Shown piece by piece: positions 17,493 through 26,336 of a DNA stretch of 64,000 bases (the stretch's first letter is position 1; each line of letters starts with the position of its first letter). Location of the stretch: assembly GCF_001971705.1 (NCBI RefSeq), contig NZ_CP019327.1, positions 806,001-870,000 on the forward strand, in the 5' to 3' direction. Position numbers and translations under genes: made by a program. The stretch comes from Natronorubrum daqingense. Lineage in GTDB: Archaea > Halobacteriota > Halobacteria > Halobacteriales > Natrialbaceae. The notes under the pieces were generated by a model. That model had not been told where the DNA came from. It saw nothing but the letters and a program-made list of their open reading frames with translations, and searched no databases.

Positions 17493-18256
17493 TGCTCGAA
17501 GCAAACGAAGTTCACCACGGATACGACGACGAAACCGTCTTCGAAGGCGTCTCGCTGTCGGTCGATCCCGGCGAAGTCGTCGCGATCATCGGACCCTCCG
17601 GCGTCGGAAAATCGACACTGCTCCGGCTGCTGGCAGTTTTCGACGCGCCCGACCGCGGTACGATCGCGTTCGACGGAACCCCGATGTGGGACGCAACCGA
17701 ACAGGAACGCTTGGAACACCGTCGTCGAATTGGAATGGTCTTCCAGGAAGCGAGCCTCTTCGACGCGAGCGTCCGTCGAAACGCTGGGTACGGTGTTCGC
17801 GTTCGCCAGTCGTGGACCGAGAGGGTTCGACACGAAGTCGCCAGTCTGGTTGGTAAAGAGAACGGAACAACGGACGTTCTCGAGGCGCTCGAGACCGTCG
17901 GGCTGACCGAGAAAGTCGATCAGGACGCCTCGTCGCTCTCGGGCGGCGAGGCACAGCGGGTCGCGTTCGCTCGCGCACTGGCGTACGAACCGGACGTGCT
18001 CTTGCTCGACGAGCCGACGTCGGATCTCGACCCGCGGAATACCGCAGTTATCGAGGACGCCGTCCGTCAGGCTCGAAATCGAGGCATCGGGGTCACGATC
18101 GCCACCCACGACATGCATCAGGCCGAGCGCGTCGCCGATCGAGTTGCGGTTTTGCTGGAAAACGATATCATCGAAGTCGGCGACACCGAGACGGTCTTCG
18201 AGAGCCCGCGCGACGATCGGACCCGGAAATTTATTGACGGCGACCTCATCTACTGA
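17492..18256 (+). CDS. tupC: tungstate ABC transporter ATP-binding protein
   Basis: 254 residues with complete nucleotide-binding motifs: Walker A GPSGVGKSTLL, Q-loop VFQEASLFD, signature LSGGEAQRV, Walker B VLLLDEPTSDLD and H-loop THD. It powers import through TupB. There is no C-terminal TOBE domain, so oxyanion sensing is left to the separate di-TOBE regulator downstream. The start overlaps the tupB stop. Confidence 0.92.
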   Translation: MLEANEVHHGYDDETVFEGVSLSVDPGEVVAIIGPSGVGKSTLLRLLAVFDAPDRGTIAFDGTPMWDATEQERLEHRRRIGMVFQEASLFDASVRRNAGYGVRVRQSWTERVRHEVASLVGKENGTTDVLEALETVGLTEKVDQDASSLSGGEAQRVAFARALAYEPDVLLLDEPTSDLDPRNTAVIEDAVRQARNRGIGVTIATHDMHQAERVADRVAVLLENDIIEVGDTETVFESPRDDRTRKFIDGDLIY

Positions 18257-18305
18257 GTGATACTCGAGTGACCTTCTCGTTCACGGTTCGGAGGACGACA
18301 CACGG

Positions 18306-19010
18306 ATGACGATACGAAAGGAGTACACGACGAAACTCTCGGTCGGCGACGTCACCATCGACCGACGCGACATCGACATGCTCGACGCGATCGACCAGCA
18401 CGGCTCGCTGCACAAGGCGGCGGACGAACTCGGGAGGTCGTACGCGCGGTTGCAACGACGGGTCGTCGAAATCGAAGACTCCGTCGGCCAAATCACCGAG
18501 CGTCGACGTGGCGGCAGCGACGGGGGTGGCACCGACTTGACTCAGACTGCCCACGAGTTACGTCACCAGTTCAATCAGCACGACGTCGAACTCGACGGCG
18601 TCTCTCGGGTGACTGAGTCGGTCTTTACGGGGAGCGTACAGAACAGAAACGGAGAGTTAGCAACCGTCGACACGAACGCGGGCTCGATTCTGGCACTCGT
18701 TCCGGACGACGCACACAGGGTGCAAGTCGCCGTTCGCTCCGATGCGGTCGTCCTGGAGAACCCGACGGACACGCCAGAGCCGGTCGAAACGAGCCTTCGG
18801 AACCAGTTTACCGGAACGGTCGTCGATACGGAACCCGGCGAAGCGATTACCAAGGTAACGATTCGACTACCCGATTCCGTCGCCCTCCACGCGCTCATCA
18901 CGAACGCGAGTGCGGATCGGTTGTCGATTCGATCCGGCCAGTCGATTACCGCGTCGTTCAAGGCGACTGCGGCGAGGGCGATTCGCCTCGAGTCGACACT
19001 CGAGGAGTAG
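18306..19010 (+). CDS. ModE-like winged-helix regulator with tandem TOBE (Mop) domains
   Basis: 234 residues. Residues 12-75 form a LysR/ModE-type winged helix (DAIDQHGSLHKAADELGRSY, then RLQRRV). Two TOBE/Mop repeats follow, at about 98-160 (SVFTGSVQNRNGELATVDTN) and 165-232 (NQFTGTVVDTEPGEAITKV). This is the ModE layout: DNA binding switched by molybdate or tungstate. It lies 50 bases after tupC, and the upstream palindrome at 15782 is its likely target. Confidence 0.88.
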   Translation: MTIRKEYTTKLSVGDVTIDRRDIDMLDAIDQHGSLHKAADELGRSYARLQRRVVEIEDSVGQITERRRGGSDGGGTDLTQTAHELRHQFNQHDVELDGVSRVTESVFTGSVQNRNGELATVDTNAGSILALVPDDAHRVQVAVRSDAVVLENPTDTPEPVETSLRNQFTGTVVDTEPGEAITKVTIRLPDSVALHALITNASADRLSIRSGQSITASFKATAARAIRLESTLEE

Positions 19011-19130
19011 AACAACCGAGCGGAGGACGCGCTTTCGTCGCGTCGCGATGTTAATGGATGCTGTGTGCCCCGAGTGGCCCGGTGTTCTTAGCCGCCCGTC
19101 TCTCGATTCCGAAGCCTGTAACGGGCGAAG

Positions 19131-20321
19131 TTACGCCTCGTCTGCACAGGCTGGCAACGTTACGGTGAACGTCGACCCGTTCCCCGGTGTCGAATCGACG
19201 CTGATCGTGCCGTCGTGGCGTTCGGCAATTCGTTCACAGAGTGCCAAACCGAGACCCGTCCCCTCGTGTTCCTCGCGAGTGTGCAAGCGCTGAAACATCT
19301 CGAAGATCCGCTCCTGCTCAGCGGGATCGATACCAATGCCATCGTCGCTGACCGAGAGTCGCCAGTCGGCTCCGTTTCGCTCTGCAGTGACGTGGACCGA
19401 CGGCGGCTCCTCGCCGCTGTATTCGAGTGCGTTTCTAATGAGGTTTCCCAGTAACTGCCGGAGTTGGGCTTCGTCACCCTCGACACGGGGGAGGTCGTCT
19501 GCCGTGACCTCGCCATCGCACTCCGCGATTTTCACCGACAGGTCGTCACAAATCTCCTCGAAGACCGTTTCGAGATCGACCGGCTCGAGTGGTTCCCCCT
19601 CCGTTTCGACGCGCGAGTATCGAAGCAACCCGTCGATCATCCGCCGCATCCGATCCGCGCCGTCGACTGCGTACTTCAGAAACTCCTCCGTCTCGGCGTC
19701 GAGATCGTCGTTTCGTCGGTCGATCAACTGCAGGTAACTCGAGACCATTCGCAGCGGTTCTTGGAGATCGTGGCTCGCGGCGTAGGCGAACTGCTCGAGT
19801 CGCTCGTTCGAGGCCTCGAGTTGCCGGTTCGAACGCTCGAGTCGAGCGACGGTCTCCTCTAGTTCTCGTTGGGTCGCCTCGAGCGCCCGATTGCGGTGTT
19901 CGAGTTCGCGCTCTCGAGTTCGGGCCTTCCCGTCGTGGACGCCGATTCCGTACCCGGCCGTCGTTCCGAGCGAGGTGAGGATGGGGATCGCCCGACTGGG
20001 ATTTGCAATGCCGCCCTCGGCGAGCACGTGATAGGATACGAGGACGGTGAGGATGATGGCGAACCCGACGAGCGACCAGCCGGCTACGTACGGATAGTAC
20101 TCGTCGTCGATACTGGTTCTGGGGAGTCGGTAGCTACCGTAACAGAGGACGGCACCGAAGACGCTGATGAGAAACCAAATCAGGAAGACACTCGAAGGGG
20201 TGCCCCCGTTCGAAAGACGAACGATCGTTCGTCCGGTGGCGACCACTACGTACATCATCCCGAAAAAGAGGATGAGGCGTCTCGGGCCGACCAGCGAGAC
20301 AATCGGCTTCCACCGGGTCAC
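19131..20321 (-). CDS. membrane-bound sensor histidine kinase
   Basis: About 396 residues from GTG 20321; a longer frame exists to 20477, but its first 52 residues are not membrane-like and overlap the divergent promoter. Four hydrophobic segments occupy residues 10-135, then a coiled linker (RNRALEATQRELEETVARLE), the HisKA H-box (ASHDLQEPLRMVSSYLQL), N-box (LLGNLIRNALEYS), G1 (SDDGIGID) and G2 (GTGLGLAL). No PAS or GAF sensor is present, so the membrane segments probably sense the signal. No receiver gene is adjacent. Confidence 0.88.
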   Translation of the reverse strand: MTRWKPIVSLVGPRRLILFFGMMYVVVATGRTIVRLSNGGTPSSVFLIWFLISVFGAVLCYGSYRLPRTSIDDEYYPYVAGWSLVGFAIILTVLVSYHVLAEGGIANPSRAIPILTSLGTTAGYGIGVHDGKARTRERELEHRNRALEATQRELEETVARLERSNRQLEASNERLEQFAYAASHDLQEPLRMVSSYLQLIDRRNDDLDAETEEFLKYAVDGADRMRRMIDGLLRYSRVETEGEPLEPVDLETVFEEICDDLSVKIAECDGEVTADDLPRVEGDEAQLRQLLGNLIRNALEYSGEEPPSVHVTAERNGADWRLSVSDDGIGIDPAEQERIFEMFQRLHTREEHEGTGLGLALCERIAERHDGTISVDSTPGNGSTFTVTLPACADEA

Positions 20322-20464
20322 TACCGTCAACCCTGTAATGCACCTACAATAGTATTTTGTTCGCCGAACTGCCGATCGCTGTGAGGAGAACGGAGGTCGA
20401 GGATCCTCGGTCGAGTCGCCGATGGAGAGTAACCCTTTTGCGGGACCCCTGCACACGTCAGAGT

Positions 20465-20785
20465 ATGGACTGGCCACACGATCCCGACGGCGAGCAAGGC
20501 AGCGAAGGGATGCGCAAGTACGACATGCGCATCATCGCCGACAAAGTCGACGAGGACGAAGACTTCCCGATGATCCGTGAGGAGTTCGTCGAAGAACACG
20601 GTGACGATCCGATCCGGGTCAACTACGAGACGGTCGTCCCGATGCGGGAGATCTTCGAGTACGTCGAACCCGAGGAGTTCGAAACGATTCTCGATATGCA
20701 CAAGGCAATCGGCGACGCGATGCGTGCAGGCGACTTCTGGGACTACCACCCGAAAGGCGCGGACCCGGAGAAGAAACCGGCTTGA
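20465..20785 (+). CDS. DUF5785 family protein
   Basis: 106 residues from MDWPHDPDGEQGSEGMRKYD. This opening and the following RIIADKVDEDEDFPM are the conserved core of a haloarchaeal family of unknown function; the protein is soluble and strongly acidic. An in-frame upstream start at 20357 lies within the divergent promoter region and is rejected. The stop codon (20783-20785) touches the end of the TnpB element, so the last residues may have been supplied by the insertion. Confidence 0.75.
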   Translation: MDWPHDPDGEQGSEGMRKYDMRIIADKVDEDEDFPMIREEFVEEHGDDPIRVNYETVVPMREIFEYVEPEEFETILDMHKAIGDAMRAGDFWDYHPKGADPEKKPA

Positions 20786-22250
20786 CATCCTCCCCGCCCT
20801 GAAGGGCGAGGATTCCCGAGCGTTGGGATATTAAGGTTTGCAACTGAGCTGTCCGCCCGGTGCGAAACGCCCCGAGGTTTGGTTGAACAGGTAGGCTACT
20901 GGCCGTGCCAAACGACCGTTACTCATATCCTCCGTCGGAGGATTCTGAGTTATCTTTCTGCGAATGTTCACCGCACCATTCACGTCCGCGTTCATTGTCG
21001 CTCCGCACGATTCACAGACGTACAATCCGCGCTCCACACGATTCGCGTCCCGCTTCCTCCCACAACACGAACACGTCTTCGACGTGTCGCGCTCGCTCTT
21101 TCGGTCTACGAGGATGCCGTGTTCCTCCGCCTTGTATTCGAGCAACGTGGTGAAGCGGTCGAACTCCCATCCGTGGAGTTTCTTGTTTCCACGTTTACCC
21201 CAGTTCCGCGAGTCACCATTCTCGCCCTCACGAATCTTGCTCAAGTCACCGATGGCGATACGACCAATCTCGTGGTCGATGCACCTCTTGACGATGTGTT
21301 TGGCGAGAGCGTTCAGGAAGTGGTTTTTCCGACGAGATAGTTTCTGTCGAGCACGAAGCGCACGACGTGACGGACCGTTCTCGCCTTCCGTGTCGTACTC
21401 GTCGCGGGTGAAGTAGTGCTTGTCTTGCTTCAGCACGTTCCCCGGATACAATTCGGCGTCACCATCATCGTAGGCGATGGTGAGGTAGTTCTTGATCCCG
21501 AGATCGATTCCCGCAGTGTTGTCTCCGGGTGCGTCTTCGACAGGGATTTCGACGTTACAGACGAGGTGGAGTTCCCAGCGGTCGCCGTTCCATACGGCGC
21601 GTACTTGCTGGATGTTCTCCACGGTCACGTCCGATCGCGTCTCGTATTCTACGAGAATGAAGTCCGAGCGGTGCTGTTTGAGGTTAAAGCCCTTACTCAG
21701 ACGGAGTTTGTTGTGTTTGGAATCGTGTTTGATGCCGTTTTGTTTCCACGTTACGGTGGAGCGTGGGTGGTTGTCGCCTCGCTTTCGGTATCCGGGTGGA
21801 TTCGCGTCGGTGTCGCCGTTCTTGCGTTTTTTGAACCAACCGTTAAACGACTCAGCAAGCTCTTCTAGAACTCGCTGACTTGACTGAGAATGTAGGTCAC
21901 TGTATCGTTCGTGGTCTTTTAGTTCGCGCTTGAGGTCGGCTTCAGACGGTATCTCTCCGGTTTCATCCCATTCTTGTTGGGTGTGGTAGCGGGCGACGTT
22001 CCACAGTTTGGATGCTGAGTGCCCGCAGTCATCGAGGTTGTCACTCACTTGGGAGTGGTTGACAATTTTCGCTCGATAGGTTCGGGTTGTCTCCAGCATC
22101 GTACTATGTCCATAAGTCCTTATGAAATAGTCAGTATTAAAGATAGTGGTTGAGCGTGGAATATCCATCCGTGCAGTAATCGGTGGAAGGCGTCATCCCG
22201 TGACGGCGCGTATCCCCGCCCTGAAGGGCGAGGTTTTGCGCCTGCTCATC
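20786..22250 (-). mobile_element. IS1341-type (IS605-family) element carrying only tnpB
   Basis: Both ends carry the hairpin CCCCGCCCTGAAGGGCGAGG: at about 20794-20813 by the 3' end of tnpB and at about 22214-22233 upstream of it. No tnpA is present, so it is a TnpB-only element. The outer limits are approximate; the right end lies against the DUF5785 stop codon, and the left end near 22240. The 3' end of tnpB plus the right end would produce the omega (re)RNA, whose guide would be read from the flank at about 20766-20785. Confidence 0.75.
20831..22099 (-). CDS. tnpB: RNA-guided endonuclease TnpB
   Basis: 422 residues from MLETTRTYRAKIVNHSQV at 22099; upstream in-frame starts to 22168 lie in the element's left end. 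RuvC-I is GIDLGIKNYLTIAYD, the zinc finger is CSCCGRKRDANR with CESCG, and RuvC-III is NADVNGAVNI. The RuvC-II position reads IAIGDLSKIREGEN, with Gly where the usual EDL glutamate sits. It is intact, without frameshifts. Expected role: cutting DNA next to a TAM, guided by the omega RNA, which keeps the element at its site. Confidence 0.9.
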   Translation of the reverse strand: MLETTRTYRAKIVNHSQVSDNLDDCGHSASKLWNVARYHTQQEWDETGEIPSEADLKRELKDHERYSDLHSQSSQRVLEELAESFNGWFKKRKNGDTDANPPGYRKRGDNHPRSTVTWKQNGIKHDSKHNKLRLSKGFNLKQHRSDFILVEYETRSDVTVENIQQVRAVWNGDRWELHLVCNVEIPVEDAPGDNTAGIDLGIKNYLTIAYDDGDAELYPGNVLKQDKHYFTRDEYDTEGENGPSRRALRARQKLSRRKNHFLNALAKHIVKRCIDHEIGRIAIGDLSKIREGENGDSRNWGKRGNKKLHGWEFDRFTTLLEYKAEEHGILVDRKSERDTSKTCSCCGRKRDANRVERGLYVCESCGATMNADVNGAVNIRRKITQNPPTEDMSNGRLARPVAYLFNQTSGRFAPGGQLSCKP

Positions 22251-22345
22251 CCATAAGCAGCATCGAGTCGCGACGCAGACGAGTCTCCATCACGAATCTG
22301 GATTACGTACCACTTATACGACGGCGTTCGAAAGAAGTTCTCACC

Positions 22346-23110
22346 GTGACTACTACGCAGGTTACGCTCGTTCAAATCGATAACTACGGGCCATGGACGG
22401 TCACTCCCGAGCCGAGACGGGAAGCCGACCTACAGACGCTCCAATCCCGGCTTTACGCCGATATCTCCCAATTCGTCGGCAACCGTGGTGGCTACGTTTT
22501 CTTCACCCGCTTCGACAATATGATCGCCATTACGAACGGCCTCGACCTCGAGGATCACGCGCTCCTCCAGGAGTCGGTGGGCAATCGCTACCCCGTAACG
22601 CTCAGTCTAGGCGTATCGACGAACGCCAATCCCGTACAGGCACTCGCCGACGCGACCGGACACGTCCAAGATGCGGGAAGCGCACAGGATAAGAACCGAC
22701 GCGAGTGTCTCGAGGGACGAGTTATCGACGGCGACGAGCGACGGGAAGACGACATTCAGATCGCTCACTTCGACGTCGTCAACGCGACCGGCCAGTACAC
22801 CGACGAACTCAACGCGTTCGATACGTTCATCGAAATCGAGCAGGGCTACGCCGAATTGATGCGACACATGCGCTACAGCCACGACAGCCTCTCGTTTTTC
22901 GTCGGTGGCGACAACATCATCGTCGTCTGTCCGGATCTTACGGCAGACGACTACGAGGAGGCGATTTACCACGTCCAAGAAGCAGTCGATGTCGACTTAC
23001 AAGTGGGCGTCGGCCGTGGCACCAGTGCTCACGACGCCGGATTCGCCGCGAAGCACGCGTTAGAAACGTGTCGCGCCGACGGAACCAGAGTCGAACTCGA
23101 GTGGGAGTAA
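22346..23110 (+). CDS. gch3: GTP cyclohydrolase III
   Basis: 254 residues from GTG 22346. The signature of the archaeal enzyme is plain: TLVQIDNYGPWTVTPEPRRE, then GGYVFFTRFDNMIAITNGL, and a repeat in the second half (SFFVGGDNIIVVCPD), the two-domain GGDEF-like cyclase fold. It converts GTP to the formylated aminopyrimidine FAPy, feeding riboflavin, F420 deazaflavin and related pathways. A TATA-like stretch (CCACTTATACGACG) near 22309-22322 precedes the start; the leader is short. Confidence 0.93.
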   Translation: MTTTQVTLVQIDNYGPWTVTPEPRREADLQTLQSRLYADISQFVGNRGGYVFFTRFDNMIAITNGLDLEDHALLQESVGNRYPVTLSLGVSTNANPVQALADATGHVQDAGSAQDKNRRECLEGRVIDGDERREDDIQIAHFDVVNATGQYTDELNAFDTFIEIEQGYAELMRHMRYSHDSLSFFVGGDNIIVVCPDLTADDYEEAIYHVQEAVDVDLQVGVGRGTSAHDAGFAAKHALETCRADGTRVELEWE

Positions 23111-23249
23111 CCGGCTACTGCTGGCAATCGTCCCCGCCGTTTGGGACGCGACGAATGACCTCTCGTCCCCCGAATTACGGACCTTCTACTCCTGTTTGCT
23201 TAAACGTAGCGGGGGTAGCTTTTAGCCCGACCGTGTACATTGTTCACAC

Positions 23250-23861
23250 ATGGAATCGGAACTGTCGGTCAGAGATGTTCTGACGAACGAGTTCGTCGGC
23301 GTCAGTGAATCGGACACGGTCCGAGACGCGGTGTCGTTGATGCGCGAGGAGCGGGCGAGTTGCGTGCTCGTCGTTCGGGGACCGAAGCCGGTTGGCATCA
23401 TGACCGAGTGGGACGTCCTCGGCATCATCGCCGACGAACACGATGCGGGCGAGACGACCGTCGGTGACGCCATGACTGCACCCGTCATCACGTTCACGCC
23501 GGAGCGCTCGCTCACCGAGGCGGCGAACGTCATGACTCGCCAGCACATCCGAAATATCGTCGTCGAAGACGATGACGGCGTGCTCGGACTCGTCACCCAG
23601 CGCGATGTCATCGCTGCGGCGAGTTCCTTCCAGGGGACGATGACGCCGCTTCGCTCAAGCGACGCCGCGTACGACAACGGACAACTCGCGACCGAACGAC
23701 CGGCGCAATCGTCCCAACCCCGCGAGGAACTCGAGTCTGGCTCCGTTCTTCCCACCGACGAGTACTCGACACAGAGCGTCTGTGAAGCCTGTGGAACGCT
23801 TTCGGATTCGCTCTGGGATGCGAACGGAAAGCTCGTGTGCACGGACTGCCGTGCCGTCTGA
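23250..23861 (+). CDS. tandem CBS-domain protein with C-terminal zinc ribbon
   Basis: 203 residues. Two CBS motifs occupy residues 8-62 and 71-130 (VRDVLTNEFVGVSESDTVRD; DAMTAPVITFTPERSLTEAA). After a polar linker, a ribbon with CEACG and CTDC closes the protein. CBS pairs bind adenine nucleotides; the ribbon suggests contact with a protein or nucleic acid. Start ATG 23250 follows a TTAAACGT promoter-like stretch near 23199. Target unknown. Confidence 0.85.
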   Translation: MESELSVRDVLTNEFVGVSESDTVRDAVSLMREERASCVLVVRGPKPVGIMTEWDVLGIIADEHDAGETTVGDAMTAPVITFTPERSLTEAANVMTRQHIRNIVVEDDDGVLGLVTQRDVIAAASSFQGTMTPLRSSDAAYDNGQLATERPAQSSQPREELESGSVLPTDEYSTQSVCEACGTLSDSLWDANGKLVCTDCRAV

Positions 23862-24001
23862 GCAGCGAGTGTGCCGTCTGCGTCGACTCGTCCCCGCCCC
23901 GCCACAGCGGCCTCGAAAATGTACTGATTCGTGCTAACACTCTGCAGGAACGATTACTCCGATGGAAAGACCTTTCGGGTGCCGCGGTGGACTGGTCGGT
24001 A

Positions 24002-25228
24002 ATGACCGATACCCTCGACGACCTCGACGTCGAAGGGACCACCGTCGGCGTTCGCGTCGATATCAACAGTCCGATCGACGATGACGGTTCACTCGCCGAC
24101 GACGCCCGACTACGTGCCCACGTCGACACACTCTCCGAACTCCTCGAGCGTGGTGGCCGCGTCGCCGTCCTCGCCCACCAAGGTCGACCGGGTGGCGACG
24201 ATTTCGTCTCTCTCGAGCCCCACGCTGAACGTCTCTCGACGCTGCTCGAGCGTCCCGTCGACTACGTGGACGTCACCTACAGCAGCGGTGCGCGCGAGGC
24301 CGTTCGAAACCTCGACGACGGCGACTGCATCGTCCTCGAGAACACCCGTTTTTACAGCGAGGAGTACATGGAGTTCGACCCCGACGCGGCCGCACGGACC
24401 CATCTCGTCGAGGGATTAGCTCCGGTGCTCGACGCCTACGTCAACGATGCCTTCGCCGCAGCCCACCGCTCACAGCCCTCGCTCGTCGGCTTTCCGAGCG
24501 TGCTCCCCGGCTACGCCGGTCGAGTCATGGAGTCCGAACTCGACGTGTTGGGATCGATCGAAGAGACACCCGAGCCGCGAGTGTACGTTCTCGGCGGCGC
24601 GAAGGTCTCCGATTCGATCGACGTCGCTTGGTCTGTGCTCGAGAAGGGGCTCGCGGATCACGTCCTGACGGCAGGCGTCGCGGGGAACGTGTTCCTCACC
24701 GCCGACGGCGTCGACCTCGGGGATGCGAGCACCGACTTCATCTACGAGCAAGGCTACTGGGACGAAATCGACCGCGCCGCCGACTTGCTCGACGCCTACG
24801 GCGAACGGGTTGCACTCCCCCGAGACGTCGCCGTCGAACGAGACGGCGAGCGACACGAACTCGGCGTCAACGCCTTGCCGCCGGCCGATTCCGAGGCCGC
24901 GATGGATATCGGCTCGTCGACGCTCTCGTACTACGAACGAATCCTCGAGGGTGCGGGAACGGTCATCCTCAACGGCCCAGCCGGCGTCTTCGAGGAGGCA
25001 GCGTTCGAGAACGGAACTCGGGAGCTCTACAACGCGGCGAGTGACGTCGACACGAGTATCGTCGGCGGTGGAGATACCGCCTCGGCGTTACGCAGTCTCG
25101 GCGTCGAGGGCTTCTCCCACGTCAGCACCGGCGGCGGCGCAGCGTTGCGAATGCTTACTGCAGAACCGCTCCCTGCTGTGACGGCACTCGAGGATGGACC
25201 GAAACACCAACAGCCAGCCGACGATTGA
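24002..25228 (+). CDS. pgk: phosphoglycerate kinase
   Basis: 408 residues from MTDTLDDLDVEGTTVGVRVD at 24002. Family motifs: RVDINSPI, AHQGRPGGDD, YVNDAFAAAHRSQPS, VYVLGGAKVSDS, NGPAGVFEE and IVGGGDTASAL. It transfers phosphate between 1,3-bisphosphoglycerate and ADP in glycolysis and gluconeogenesis. An upstream in-frame start at 23837 is rejected, since the added residues overlap the CBS gene and are unlike the family. The last 35 bases overlap the next gene. Confidence 0.95.
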   Translation: MTDTLDDLDVEGTTVGVRVDINSPIDDDGSLADDARLRAHVDTLSELLERGGRVAVLAHQGRPGGDDFVSLEPHAERLSTLLERPVDYVDVTYSSGAREAVRNLDDGDCIVLENTRFYSEEYMEFDPDAAARTHLVEGLAPVLDAYVNDAFAAAHRSQPSLVGFPSVLPGYAGRVMESELDVLGSIEETPEPRVYVLGGAKVSDSIDVAWSVLEKGLADHVLTAGVAGNVFLTADGVDLGDASTDFIYEQGYWDEIDRAADLLDAYGERVALPRDVAVERDGERHELGVNALPPADSEAAMDIGSSTLSYYERILEGAGTVILNGPAGVFEEAAFENGTRELYNAASDVDTSIVGGGDTASALRSLGVEGFSHVSTGGGAALRMLTAEPLPAVTALEDGPKHQQPADD

Positions 25229-25718
25229 GTACGCGACCCAGGACGATATCGAGGCGGTCACCGATCTCTGGGTTCGTCTCGCACGCGATCAGCGCCTCCA
25301 CGAGTCGGCCGTCCTCCCGGAGCGAAATCGAGAATCGATGCGAGAGACGCTGGCCGCCCATCAGGTTGCCGAGTGCCTGCTCGTCGCTCGCGTCGGTGGC
25401 TCCGTCGTCGGGTTCGCCTCCTTCACCCTCGAGCGTGGGACGCTCGCACTCGACACGACCCGCGGACTGCTGTCGAACATCTACGTCGATCCCCCGTTTC
25501 GCGGACGGGGGATCGGGACGGCGCTGCTCGAGGCGGCGGAGGACGAACTCGCCTCCCAGGGTGCGAGCGTCGTGACGCTCGAGGTGATGGCGATGAACGA
25601 CGACGCCAGGCGGTTCTACGCGCGACACGGCTACGACCCGTATCGGGTGTCGATGAAGCGCTCACTCGAGGACGACGACCGATCCAAAAGCGATACACAC
25701 TCAAAGGGGGACCGCTAA
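25194..25718 (+). CDS. GNAT family N-acetyltransferase
   Basis: 174 residues. The GNAT acetyl-CoA motif A is VDPPFRGRGIGTALLEAAED, with motif B NDDARRFYARHGYDPYRV. The start lies within the 3' end of pgk, overlapping by 35 bases in another frame, which suggests co-transcription. Substrate unknown; candidates are protein N-termini, amines or small molecules. The acidic tail ends 12 bases before tRNA-Thr. Confidence 0.85.
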   Translation: MDRNTNSQPTIEYATQDDIEAVTDLWVRLARDQRLHESAVLPERNRESMRETLAAHQVAECLLVARVGGSVVGFASFTLERGTLALDTTRGLLSNIYVDPPFRGRGIGTALLEAAEDELASQGASVVTLEVMAMNDDARRFYARHGYDPYRVSMKRSLEDDDRSKSDTHSKGDR

Positions 25719-25729
25719 CCACAATCTGC

Positions 25730-25803
25730 GCCAGGGGAGCATGGGTGGTTCATGCACTCGACTTGTAATCGAGACTCCCGGGGTTCAAATCCCCGCCCTG
25801 GCT
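25730..25803 (+). tRNA. tRNA-Thr (anticodon UGU)
   Basis: Acceptor GCCAGGG pairs with CCCTGGC (25796-25802), with discriminator T. Anticodon stem CTCGA/TCGAG encloses CTTGTAA, giving anticodon TGT. The T loop is TTCAAAT. No CCA is encoded and no intron is visible. The last 23 nt recur at 25893-25915. Confidence 0.95.
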
Positions 25804-25915
25804 TGCTGACGCGAACACAGTCGTGAGCGTCAGCAGCGAGAACGGATTTGAATCAGACTGAGGTTCTGCGCTACGCGCAGGTTCTCGGGCGTGGTTCAAA
25901 TCCCCGCCCTGGCTT
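25804..25915 (+). repeat. two-hairpin unit ending in a copy of the tRNA-Thr 3' end
   Basis: Hairpin 1: TGCTGACGC (25804-25812) pairs perfectly with 25827-25835. Hairpin 2: GGATTTGAA (25844-25852) pairs with TTCAAATCC (25895-25903), with an inner perfect hairpin CTGCGC-TAC-GCGCAG (25866-25880). The unit ends with a 23-nt exact copy (25893-25915) of the tRNA-Thr tail (25782-25804). Same plan as the units after tRNA-Ser and tRNA-Lys. Confidence 0.85.
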
Positions 25916-26336
25916 CCTCCTCGAGACCTCCTTCGTGAGAGACAGGTCGCTATCGAGCGTGTCGCCTCGACACCTGCTGGTTCTCTTCGAGACGCAGCCA
26001 GCGGCTTTTCTATCGGACGCGTCGCTCGAGTGGGTGAAAACTATCGGCCTGGTGAGGGCCGATGTCGGAACAGGTGGTGGAAGTGGTACGACGAGGGACT
26101 GTAGTAGTTGAACCCCTTCGTGGCAACGACTGGTGTTCTACCCCCGTCAGTGCAGTGAACGTGGTCCCAAATGATAGGTCTCCTCCCAAATTGTGTTGGG
26201 TTTCGCCACGATGTCTCCGAGTGGCAAGTGCGCGATTCTGACCCGAGTATGGCCTGAGTCTCCCAAAAACGCGTTCGAGATGCATCAATCGTGGAAACAG
26301 ACGACAGAAACAGTGCCTCGAGCGACTGGTGGTTCC
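25916..26336. other. intergenic region without a supported gene
   Basis: About 420 bases between the tRNA-Thr unit and the secreted Ig-like gene. Its base use is less GC-biased at codon positions than its neighbours. Minus-strand frames near 26010-26340 are open for about 90-99 codons, but I recognise no family in them. It could be the eroded remains of an insertion next to the tRNA, but I see no terminal repeats. Confidence 0.4.
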
